This document shows positions 36,480-43,981 of a stretch of 64,000 nt of DNA, in pieces. The translations under genes and the position numbers were made by a program. The notes beneath the pieces were generated by a model. The model was not told where the DNA came from, did no database searches, and was given only the letters and a program-made list of their open reading frames with translations. Numbering within the stretch: position 1 is the stretch's first letter; every line of letters begins with the position of its first letter. This DNA comes from Alicyclobacillus fastidiosus (lineage in GTDB: Bacteria > Bacillota > Bacilli > Alicyclobacillales > Alicyclobacillaceae): NCBI RefSeq assembly GCF_026651875.1, contig NZ_CP104067.1:4144501-4208500 (forward strand), given 5' to 3'.

Positions 36480-37565
36480 TCACCCGCCGATGTGGGACAT
36501 CTCCACCTTATTTTTACGAACTGACAAAGCAGACCGTAACTCCGAATATCTGTCGTCCCGATTCAGCCACACTCGACTGATGAACGAGCGAAGCTCCGAA
36601 TCAGAGGCCCCACTTCGGAGCATTGAACGAAGATCATGCCCTTTTGAAGCAAATAGACAAGTATACAGCCTCCCTTCCGATGAAAGCCGCGCTCGGGTAC
36701 AAGCACCACAAAATGCACGTGTGACAGAAGCGACAACTCCAATTTCTCCTTGCCCATCTAGGTACTCGTATCGCTGCGCGACCTCCCCAACATATTTCGG
36801 AGGTTTGCGGCGAAGCGGCCATACGGAATGAATCACCGAGATAATTTCATCCGCCATGACAACCTCATTCATATTCCAGCCGTTTGAGTTACCTACATCC
36901 ATGTATTCAATAAAACGTAGGACACAGCCTGTGCCCCGAAAATAATTCGCCATTGCAAGTATGGATTGTTCATTCCAGCCCCGTTTGACCACCATGTTAA
37001 TTTTCACTGGTGAAAGTCCAACGTTTGTTGCCACATGAATGGCGTCTAGAACCTTTGATACGGGAAAGCGAACATCGTTCATAGCCATAAATGCATCATT
37101 GTCCAACGAATCCAGGCTAATGGTAACCCGATGTAATCCTGCGTCCTTAAGACGCCTTGCCATTTTATTCGTCAGCATCGATCCGTTAGTTGTAAGTGCG
37201 ATGTCGTCTACCCCAAGTTGGGATATACTACTGACGAGCTCATCAATCCCTTTCCGTAATAAAGGCTCACCACCAGTCAAACGGATCTTACGTACTCCCT
37301 CTTCCTTAAACAACTTAACGAGCCGTGTAATCTCCTCGAACGTGAGTAGGTGATTAGAAGGTAAAAATGCAAAATTTGGCCCAAAAACTTCCTTTGGCAT
37401 ACAGTAACGACAACGGAAATTACACCGGTCTGTCAGAGAGATGCGCAAATCTCTGAGGGGGCGTTGAATACGATCACGAACGCTTTGGTCACTTTCTTCT
37501 CCTGTGCGGTCATGCCCTATATTCACCCGTTCGCCAGGCTCACCGCAATTTTCTCCGACATGCAT
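36480..37565 (-). CDS. moaA: GTP 3',8-cyclase MoaA (radical SAM)
   Basis: 361 aa. First step of Moco synthesis, converting GTP to 3',8-cyclo-H2GTP. Radical SAM cluster motif CNFRCRYCMPKE near residue 48, GGEPLLRKG near 100, SAM/GTP-binding SLDSLDNDAF near 150 and the second [4Fe-4S] site CGACTRARLSSEGRLYTCLF near 290. The family's C-terminal GG is present (SHIGG). The N-terminal 30 residues are an extra non-conserved extension, so a later start is possible. Same strand as moeA upstream. Confidence 0.95.
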   Translation of the reverse strand: MHVGENCGEPGERVNIGHDRTGEESDQSVRDRIQRPLRDLRISLTDRCNFRCRYCMPKEVFGPNFAFLPSNHLLTFEEITRLVKLFKEEGVRKIRLTGGEPLLRKGIDELVSSISQLGVDDIALTTNGSMLTNKMARRLKDAGLHRVTISLDSLDNDAFMAMNDVRFPVSKVLDAIHVATNVGLSPVKINMVVKRGWNEQSILAMANYFRGTGCVLRFIEYMDVGNSNGWNMNEVVMADEIISVIHSVWPLRRKPPKYVGEVAQRYEYLDGQGEIGVVASVTRAFCGACTRARLSSEGRLYTCLFASKGHDLRSMLRSGASDSELRSFISRVWLNRDDRYSELRSALSVRKNKVEMSHIGG

Positions 37566-37628
37566 GCTTTAACAGTTCCTTTCACTATGAAATATCACGA
37601 TGCCAAGAACGAGAACGCTTCTTCGAGT

Positions 37629-38834
37629 TCATCCGATCCATCTCAACGGTACCACTGTTCCAGGTTCAACCTCATTCTCATCCAATCGGACCAGACAATT
37701 CGCAATTGCAAATCCGGACACTACACCTGGCGATTGAGCCATCCCAGTATCTACCCAGACTTCGCCGTGACGAATTACAGCTTTCGCTCGCAAGATGCGT
37801 ACGAGTTTCATCGGTTTCAGCCGAATAGCCGTCTGTAGCTTCCCTGTGTCCGGAAATTGTTGTACTTCCCATCCAAGAGTCTTTCGGATGGTTGGTCGAA
37901 CAAACAATTCAAACTGGATTAGACACGCTGCCGGGTTTCCTGACATGGCAAAAATTGTAGATTGGTTTAGCCGTGTACCGACCAATGGGGCTCCTGGACG
38001 CATAAGAACGCGTTCAAGGACCAACTCACCACCCAGTTCACGTAAAACACCTGGAACGAAATCAAAATCTCCTGCAGATACCCCTCCGGTAAGTAGGACA
38101 TAATCGAACCGGACGGATGCCTCCACAATAGCTGTAGCAATCGCCGTCTTATCATCCTGAACCACTTGAACGGATTCGACCAAACACCCGTCCCGCTCAA
38201 GTGCATCTTCGAGATACACATCAGTCGATGCATAGATTTGCCCCGTTTTAAGCGGTATCCCGACGTCCGCAACTAACTCGTTCCCTGTCACGATTATTGC
38301 AACGCGAGGTGGTGCCGCCACTGTCACCTCACGGATTCCAAAGCTCTTACAAACAGTAAGTCTAGCGCCATTGAGCTTCGTCCCAGAATTCAGAAGTACT
38401 TGCCCGCGCATTCCATCATTAGCTACCGGTTGAACTGACTCCCCTGCAACTATCGGGTGAATCACTCTGATCTCCCTGTCCCCACTCTCTCGACACCACT
38501 CCAATCGTGCAATACTGTCCGCCCCTTCGGGGACAGGTGCACCAGTGGTAATTCGTATGGCTTGACCATCCTCAATCCTTAGTTTATGGCCGTCACCCGC
38601 TGCAGTTTTACCTATCACCTTCAATTTTGTGTTGGGACCCTTTATATTCTCAGCACGAAGAGCAAAGCCATCCATCATGGCGCGCGGGAATGGCGGCAAG
38701 TCGATTTGCGCTATCGCTTCTTCTGCAAGCGTACGATTCTTCGCCTCGGACAATGGAATAGTTTCTAGACGCCCTTGCACACTTAAACCTAAGGCAATCG
38801 TAAACGCCTGATCAAAGGAGGTAGGTTTGCTCAT
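37629..38834 (-). CDS. moeA: Molybdopterin molybdenumtransferase MoeA
   Basis: 401 aa from ATG 38832-38834, which overlaps the stop of a 44-aa ORF (ATGA); a GTG three codons earlier is also possible. MoeA domains: N-terminal LAEEAIAQIDLPPFPRAMMDG (residues about 30-55), TGAPVPEGADSIARLEW, and the MoCF domain VAIIVTGNELVAD, LLTGGVSAGDFDFVP, AMSGNPAACLIQFELFVRP, with a C-terminal domain IV. It inserts molybdate into adenylylated molybdopterin. Confidence 0.94.
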   Translation of the reverse strand: MSKPTSFDQAFTIALGLSVQGRLETIPLSEAKNRTLAEEAIAQIDLPPFPRAMMDGFALRAENIKGPNTKLKVIGKTAAGDGHKLRIEDGQAIRITTGAPVPEGADSIARLEWCRESGDREIRVIHPIVAGESVQPVANDGMRGQVLLNSGTKLNGARLTVCKSFGIREVTVAAPPRVAIIVTGNELVADVGIPLKTGQIYASTDVYLEDALERDGCLVESVQVVQDDKTAIATAIVEASVRFDYVLLTGGVSAGDFDFVPGVLRELGGELVLERVLMRPGAPLVGTRLNQSTIFAMSGNPAACLIQFELFVRPTIRKTLGWEVQQFPDTGKLQTAIRLKPMKLVRILRAKAVIRHGEVWVDTGMAQSPGVVSGFAIANCLVRLDENEVEPGTVVPLRWIG

Positions 38835-38965
38835 ACGGACCACGACATCGTATCTTGTAATCCTCGACCGAACCTATCAATCATCTTCCTGGGAATCCCG
38901 AACAAAACGCTTCGTACTCCTGCAAACTTGGCTAATCGCATGAATAACTGTCTATCTGTTTGCAT
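38831..38965 (-). CDS. Small basic protein upstream of moeA (44 aa)
   Basis: ATG 38963-38965 follows GAAAGGAGTGG, an excellent ribosome binding site. The product (MQTDRQLFMRLAKFAGVRSV through GRGLQDTMSWSV) is basic, with a GIPRKMIDRFGRGLQ segment, and ends by overlapping the moeA start as ATGA. Not recognised. Strong SD and coupling make it a credible gene or a coupling leader peptide. Confidence 0.55.
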   Translation of the reverse strand: MQTDRQLFMRLAKFAGVRSVLFGIPRKMIDRFGRGLQDTMSWSV

Positions 38966-38981
38966 CTTAATCCACTCCTTT

Positions 38982-39080
38982 CAAGGCTCGTGCCCGCCGA
39001 TAAGCATTTTGCTGTTTATAGCCGTAATCCTTCGCATCGATGAGAAGGGCAAATAATAATATCACTGCTGGACGCTACCG
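38982..39080 (-). CDS. Possible short ORF (32 aa), doubtful
   Basis: A GTG-started frame on the minus strand reads VILLFALLIDAKDYGYKQQN then AYRRARALKGVD and ends close to the small ORF before moeA. It has a hydrophobic start but no ribosome binding site. It may be a coding remnant. Confidence 0.2.
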
Positions 39081-39353
39081 TTCGTACCGCGAACGATAGA
39101 CCTTTCACCTATGGCGGCTTTTTTTAAAACTCGTCTAGTGTCACCTGAGTAAAACCCATTCGACGGCTAATATTCTCGAACCGCGAACAAATACTCCCTC
39201 AAATACTCCCTAGTCATAACACATATATGTGAGTCTTCACGTTTTGTCTAAGAATGAAAGCTAAAATACGACCCTCTCGCGCACTTGTCTTTCTCGTTAA
39301 ACAGAGTATGTTCATGATCCCCCTCATGTAGGACGTATGAGATGTATGAAAAA

Positions 39354-39448
39354 ACAAAAAAACTCCACAAAACCAAACACCCCAATGAATAGGGGTAATT
39401 TGCTTTCGTGGAGTAGTTTAAAGCACATCCTGTACCTTGCACCAATCC
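39354..39448 (-). ncRNA. Conserved structured RNA, copy 1 (upstream of moeA unit)
   Basis: Read on the minus strand: GGATTGGT, GGTACAGG, GTGCTTTAAACTACTCCAC, then a long imperfect hairpin (ACTCCAC at complement of 39408-39414 pairs with GTGGAGT at complement of 39362-39368; an inner ACCCC/GGGGT stem caps it) and TTTTTTT. Related copies precede cydA and the formate dehydrogenase gene in the same orientation. About 390 bp separate it from the next ORF. Family not recognised. Confidence 0.6.
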
Positions 39449-39768
39449 TAGTTGATCTGCGAATTAATCATATCGAACATCATCAAACTCGTCCAGTCTT
39501 ATGGGACGCTCCAAGACAAATTGTAATTGTCATATCCTGGACAGCATTCTGCAGTATTTTCGATGTAATCTATCTTGGGTCGCCGGTATATCCCCTAACC
39601 CGTGGACTTTTCCCGTCTCGCCGTTACTTAATCGTCCTTTTTACATCTAGTTACACTTGTAACACCATGCTACTACACAGACACTTCGCGACCTAGAAAA
39701 TTTCACTTCTTAACTTGACGTGTTTTGTTCTGGTGGTTGTTCATTTGCTTGCCACAGGTTTTGGCCGT

Positions 39769-40140
39769 CTACATAGACCTTTTCCAAATGGTTACTTCCT
39801 TTTTCAAACGCTCAATCAGCGTTCGTGCGGCTAAGTGTGAACTGGACGCACCGCAAATAACAGCGATGTCCTGCGGCTCCAAGCGGCCGAGGCGGTGCCA
39901 CTGTAGGGTTGCTACACCACCGTATTGTGCTTCTACTTCTGTTTGGATCTGTTTCATCTGCAGATGTGCCATTGACGCATACGCTTCGTAGGACAGATGG
40001 CTGGTTTGACGGCCGCGAGTCCACTCGCGCACGGTACCGATGAAAATGACTGTGCCACCGTGATTAACATCCTCTAAATAGTGATATGCTTCGTCGACAG
40101 AGAGTGGGTCTTCGGTAAGGCGTAGCGCATCGCTCTCCAG
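39769..40140 (-). CDS. moaE: Molybdopterin synthase large subunit MoaE
   Basis: About 124 aa. Core motifs: LTEDPLSVDEAYHYLEDVNH, GGTVIFIGTVREWTRGRQTS, LSYEAYASMAHLQMKQI, HRLGRLEPQDIAVICGASSS and KKEVTIWKR. Together with MoaD it transfers two sulfurs to cPMP. The frame is the same as moaD's and is open right back to the moaD TAG stop, but contains no ATG, GTG or TTG before the conserved start; CTG 40138-40140 is the only near-cognate candidate. Translation may depend on coupling or reinitiation after moaD. Confidence 0.88.
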   Translation of the reverse strand: MESDALRLTEDPLSVDEAYHYLEDVNHGGTVIFIGTVREWTRGRQTSHLSYEAYASMAHLQMKQIQTEVEAQYGGVATLQWHRLGRLEPQDIAVICGASSSHLAARTLIERLKKEVTIWKRSM

Positions 40141-40149
40141 ATCCGATTT

Positions 40150-40395
40150 CTAACCGCCCCCAACAGGAGGAATCAGGGCAATATCGTCCGTCGCGGTCAA
40201 GCGTTGACTGGGAGAGCAAATTGTTCGGTTTCGTGCGACCATGGCATTGGTCAACAACGGCGTCAAGGCGGGGTACTTTTGTCTGATGTAAACGAGCAAC
40301 TCGTCGGCGCTGACGTCGCCGTCGAGATCGAGAACGAGTTCGTTTGCACCAGCAGCTTCCCGTAGGTTTGCGAAAAGTCGAACGTACAGTTGCAA
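40150..40395 (-). CDS. moaD: Molybdopterin synthase sulfur carrier MoaD
   Basis: 81 aa ubiquitin-like carrier: MQLYVRLFANLREAAGANEL, ALTPLLTNAMVARNRTI and the C-terminus DDIALIPPVGGG, whose Gly-Gly end becomes the thiocarboxylate. Start ATG 40393-40395 is preceded by a GAGGTGACTC site. Its TAG stop is followed in frame by moaE. It is divergent from moaC with a 71-bp shared promoter region. Confidence 0.92.
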   Translation of the reverse strand: MQLYVRLFANLREAAGANELVLDLDGDVSADELLVYIRQKYPALTPLLTNAMVARNRTICSPSQRLTATDDIALIPPVGGG

Positions 40396-40466
40396 GTCGA
40401 GTCACCTCGTGACAGAGTATATAATGAGTGGTGAAAGCCGCTATTTGATTTTAGGAGGCCGAAACG
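40396..40466. promoter_or_regulatory. Divergent promoter region between moaD and moaC
   Basis: 71 bp between divergent genes. On the plus strand TATATAATG (40419-40427) looks like a -10 box, followed by TTTTAGGAGG, the moaC ribosome binding site. No clear operator seen. Confidence 0.45.
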
Positions 40467-40970
40467 ATGTCTGAGAAACGTTTTACGCATTTCACCGAAG
40501 ATGGACGTCCTGTTATGGTCAATGTAACAGAAAAATTGCCAACAAAACGCACAGCCATTGCAGAATCGACTGTCAAAATGCGAGCAACCACCCGCGACAC
40601 CATTGTACAACAAGGGATTAAGAAGGGCGATGTTCTCGCTGTTGCACAACTGGCCGGCATTATGGCCGCAAAAAAGACGTTCGAATTGATTCCACTGTGC
40701 CATCAAGTTCCGCTTCACCACATTTCTCTAACGTTGGCCTTCCAAACAGATCAAGTGGAGATCGAAAAAGCCTTGCTACACATCGAAGCTCGTGTTGAGA
40801 CATCCTATCAAACTGGCGTAGAAATGGAGGCATTGACTGCGTGTAGTATCGCAGCGTTAACCGTCTATGATATGTGTAAGGCGATTGATCGTGGTATGGA
40901 AGTTTCTACCACTCGACTCGTTTACAAAAACGGTGGAAAAAGCGGCTTATTTCAGGCAACTCCTACTTAA
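40467..40970 (+). CDS. moaC: Cyclic pyranopterin monophosphate synthase MoaC
   Basis: 167 aa, ATG after TAGGAGG. Second Moco step, turning 3',8-cH2GTP into cPMP. Characteristic blocks: MVNVTEKLPTKRTAIAES, LAVAQLAGIMAAKKTFELIP, LCHQVPLHHISL (catalytic region), VEMEALTACSIAALTVYDMC and the KGGKSG-like KNGGKSGLF near the C-terminus. Length is standard, and the gene looks intact. Confidence 0.95.
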   Translation: MSEKRFTHFTEDGRPVMVNVTEKLPTKRTAIAESTVKMRATTRDTIVQQGIKKGDVLAVAQLAGIMAAKKTFELIPLCHQVPLHHISLTLAFQTDQVEIEKALLHIEARVETSYQTGVEMEALTACSIAALTVYDMCKAIDRGMEVSTTRLVYKNGGKSGLFQATPT

Positions 40971-41146
40971 TTCGAGAGCCCTGGCAAGTTAAAAATAAGC
41001 ATTTATCCAGGTTGTTGAGTACTGCGTTTCGGTAAATAAACTACGAAGGCGCTTAATATATCCGTTCACAAACCGTCATTATCCTTATCCCAGTTTGTTA
41101 AGGTGAATACGATTGTCTTTCCCATTTCCCTTTACAGTTTGGGGGA

Positions 41147-41344
41147 ATGGATTTGAAACAGATTGACGTAGGGGGATTTGGGACCAGGATCTGTCCACTT
41201 GGCAAGTTTAGCAGAATAGCTGACGATTTCGTGGTTTTGCAATTCAAGGGTGCAACGCTGACACAACGCTTTAACATTTTTTCTTCCAACTCATCCGGTA
41301 CATTCGATAACCCACTTGAATTAAATCGTTATAATGTCCTGTAG
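41147..41344 (+). CDS. Possible small hypothetical protein (65 aa)
   Basis: Opens MDLKQIDVGGFGTRICPLGK after TTTGGGGGA. Not recognised; no membrane or metal motif. The opposite strand is also open. Low support. Apart from it, 40971-41787 has no gene I can identify. Confidence 0.22.
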   Translation: MDLKQIDVGGFGTRICPLGKFSRIADDFVVLQFKGATLTQRFNIFSSNSSGTFDNPLELNRYNVL

Positions 41345-41787
41345 GCCAAAGGTTTTCATAGTGGCAACGTGTTAAATTCCCCAATCTCGGCAATCAGGTA
41401 AGTTACAACTAACTTCACCGCACCACGTAGGGTGGTCTGTAGCACCTAAACAACGGATGCACGCTCTCTTTTCTGTTATCTCCTAATGTAGTTACATCGT
41501 GGTACCTTACGGAAGATGTGTACACGCGTACACCAACACAATCCCCGTTTATTATAAAGAAAACATGTTTAGCTCGACTCCTATCTTTCCGCCATCCGGT
41601 AATGGAAGAGGTGTTGACTTTTGAGCCGGCGGTACCGTCTCCTTCCGTAAGCTATTCTACAAGTGAGAGCCAGAGCCAAATTGATTTGACGGGGGGGATT
41701 TGTCGAATCTGATCGAACTATTTTTCGTCTGCATAGGATGAACATATGTGGTAATAATACCCGTAGGATTGGAAAAAGGGCGTTATT

Positions 41788-42825
41788 GTGGACCACGTTC
41801 ATCTCGCTAGGGTATTGTTTGGTTCTACGCTGGGATTTCACATTATTTATGCCACACTCGGCGTTGGCATTCCGTTTATGGTAACAATCGCTGAAGTCAC
41901 GTATGCCTTGACCGGCGATATAGATTATGCCATCATGGCAAAGCGATGGACAAGAGGATTTACGGTGTTGCTCGCCGTGAGTATCACGACGGGTACGACG
42001 GTGGCGTTACAGTTAAGTCTATTGTGGCCGAAATTCATGCAACTCGTCGGGCAGATTATTGCACTTCCGTTTCTGATAGAAATCTTTGCTTTTTTTATGG
42101 AAGCATTGTTCATGTCTATCTACGTTTACGCAGCCGACAGAATTCCACGTCGTTGGCGCATAGCGAGTGTCTTGTTAGTTGCCATCGGGGCAGCTGCTTC
42201 GGCATTGCTCATTACGGATGCGAATGCCTTCATGAATGCTCCACAGGGGTTTCGCCTGGAGAATGGGAAGGCAGTGGACGTACATCCGTGGCAGGCCATC
42301 CTGAATCCTTCCTTACCCACCTCCGATTTTCACGTGCTGATGACCGCGTACATGACAGTTGGGTTTGTGACAGCGGCCGTAGCAGCATATGGTCTGTTGA
42401 AAAAGTCACATACGGAGCGTGAGCGCCAGCATCAGTACAAGGCATTGATGCTTTCCTTAGCGCTTGGTGGTACGTTTGGGATAGTGGCTGCCATCAGTGG
42501 TGATATGTCTGGCAAGTATCTTGCTGGCCACCAACCTGAGAAGCTTGCGGTCGCAGAAGGACTATTTAACACGCAAGCGCATGCGCCGTTGGTCATTGGC
42601 GGGCGGGTCAGTCCGTCAAGGCAAGACGTCATCGGCGGAATCAAGGTACCTGATATGTTAAGTTGGTTGGCGACCGACCGCCTCGACGGCGTTGTCAAAG
42701 GCTTGAATGACTTTCCTCGCGATACCTGGCCACCACTGTTTCTCCATCTGTTTTTTGACGGCATGGTGGGGATTGGGACAGCGCTCATCTTTTTTTTGGT
42801 TTCGGCGAGTGTTCCTAGCAAATAG
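41788..42825 (+). CDS. Cytochrome bd-type oxidase subunit I paralog, C-terminally truncated
   Basis: 345 aa with a GTG start. Clearly CydA-like: FGSTLGFHIIYATLGVGIPF (heme His), LPFLIEIFAFFMEALFMSIY, ITDANAFMNAPQGFRLENGK, FHVLMTAYMTVGFV (second His) and the short Q-loop GDMSGKYLAGHQPEKLAVAE. It stops after FDGMVGIGTALIFFLVSA, so the GRQPW-type C-terminal third is missing (family about 440-470 aa). No subunit II follows. Probably a non-functional paralog of the complete cydA at 48459-49868. 42826-43592 shows no gene, only a hairpin at about 43025. Confidence 0.85.
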   Translation: MDHVHLARVLFGSTLGFHIIYATLGVGIPFMVTIAEVTYALTGDIDYAIMAKRWTRGFTVLLAVSITTGTTVALQLSLLWPKFMQLVGQIIALPFLIEIFAFFMEALFMSIYVYAADRIPRRWRIASVLLVAIGAAASALLITDANAFMNAPQGFRLENGKAVDVHPWQAILNPSLPTSDFHVLMTAYMTVGFVTAAVAAYGLLKKSHTERERQHQYKALMLSLALGGTFGIVAAISGDMSGKYLAGHQPEKLAVAEGLFNTQAHAPLVIGGRVSPSRQDVIGGIKVPDMLSWLATDRLDGVVKGLNDFPRDTWPPLFLHLFFDGMVGIGTALIFFLVSASVPSK

Positions 42826-43592
42826 GGCATACGCGACAAGCCGTAGGGTACATTTTTAAGCCGAGCATATTCTTGTCCACAACAGCATATGGTTTACAAA
42901 GGAGCCGACAGAGGAGAGAATAGTATGTTTTCCACACAAACCTCTGTTTATAACAGAAAAACGGGATCTCTATGCCTGCCTCCTCACACTGATAAGACTG
43001 TGGAATCACAAGAAGGCCGACCCTTTCCGACGGATTCTGTTCCGTCGGTCGTGACCGCATTGCGCATTCCTCCGCATTCCTCGGTGATTTGGGATTGATG
43101 CTCCCTCGCCGGGCTTGGTCACTCATGCCAGCTAATGGGTTCTTCACAGATGTACATATCGTGGGCAACAGATTTACGTAATCAGATACTGACCAAACCG
43201 TGTAAACTCGTGCGCACTCGGTTCCGACTTTCCGCGTACACCGAGGATTTAAAGACCGTGGTTTGTAAAGTCGAGTAAATTACGGCACCAAACCCCAATG
43301 ACGATAACAATCCGACTGTGACATCCATTGGGAGTACCGAAACAAAGTTTTCCTGTTCTTTCAGGTTCGACTCGCCTTAAGCGAATCCCTAATACGACAC
43401 AATGCTCACCAGTCCGTTGTGTGCGTGTTCTCATGTCGCTGCGACCTCGATCTACCCAAGGCTGTATCGGGTCTCTTCACGGACGGACCGGTTCCCACAA
43501 TAGACTTGAGACTATCCTTTTACCCATGCCGTACACAATGCGGCGACAATCTACTCAAGTCCCCAAAAGACATTTCATAAGAAGTGCCTTAA

Positions 43593-43757
43593 TCATTCAT
43601 TTCTCTTACATTCATCGTCATTTTTATCCATAAAACCAATACGTTTTAGCTCGTTTTGTAATGTGGGAACAAAGTATCTGTCCCACCCATCGCAACAAGA
43701 AGCGCATTGACTCTCATCTTGGTATTGAGATAAAGTTTCAAATTCAATGTTATTCAT
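43593..43757 (-). CDS. Small cysteine-containing protein (54 aa)
   Basis: Start ATG 43755-43757 is preceded by GAAGGTGACG. The product MNNIEFETLSQYQDESQCAS continues CCDGWDRYFVPTLQNELKRI and is acidic, with a CASCC cluster that could bind metal. Not recognised. It lies downstream of the cyd operon, in the same direction. Confidence 0.4.
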   Translation of the reverse strand: MNNIEFETLSQYQDESQCASCCDGWDRYFVPTLQNELKRIGFMDKNDDECKRNE

Positions 43758-43981
43758 ACCGTCACCTTCTAATTCTTTATTATTCACCGTATCACTTCGT
43801 GTCCCAAGAATGTCATACAACAGATGTGAAGTACGAAAGTTGTTCCCATTGACCTCACCTCAACCGAAAATATATTTTCCACATGTAAAATATGACGTCC
43901 TACATTACCCTCAGTTTAGAGGAGCGATACTTTCTCCCTCCGGTGCACTTAAAATCATGTGCCAGTGACGTTTACATGTTT

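Noticed and set aside
36433..36831. Plus-strand frame over moaA
   Set aside because: Antisense to the conserved second FeS motif of MoaA; no coding signal.
39354..39448. Structured RNA copies as T-box leaders or Moco riboswitch
   Set aside because: No T-box anti-terminator core (UGGNACC with specifier loop) and no aminoacylation genes downstream; the layout does not match what I know of the Moco motif.
39354..39448. RNA copies as plain terminators of upstream genes
   Set aside because: Plain terminators would not share the GGATTGGT and GTACA blocks 40-60 nt ahead of the stem at three distant loci.
43021..43052. Strong hairpin CCGACGGA/TTCCGTCGG as terminator
   Set aside because: No T-run on either side; function unclear, so not annotated.
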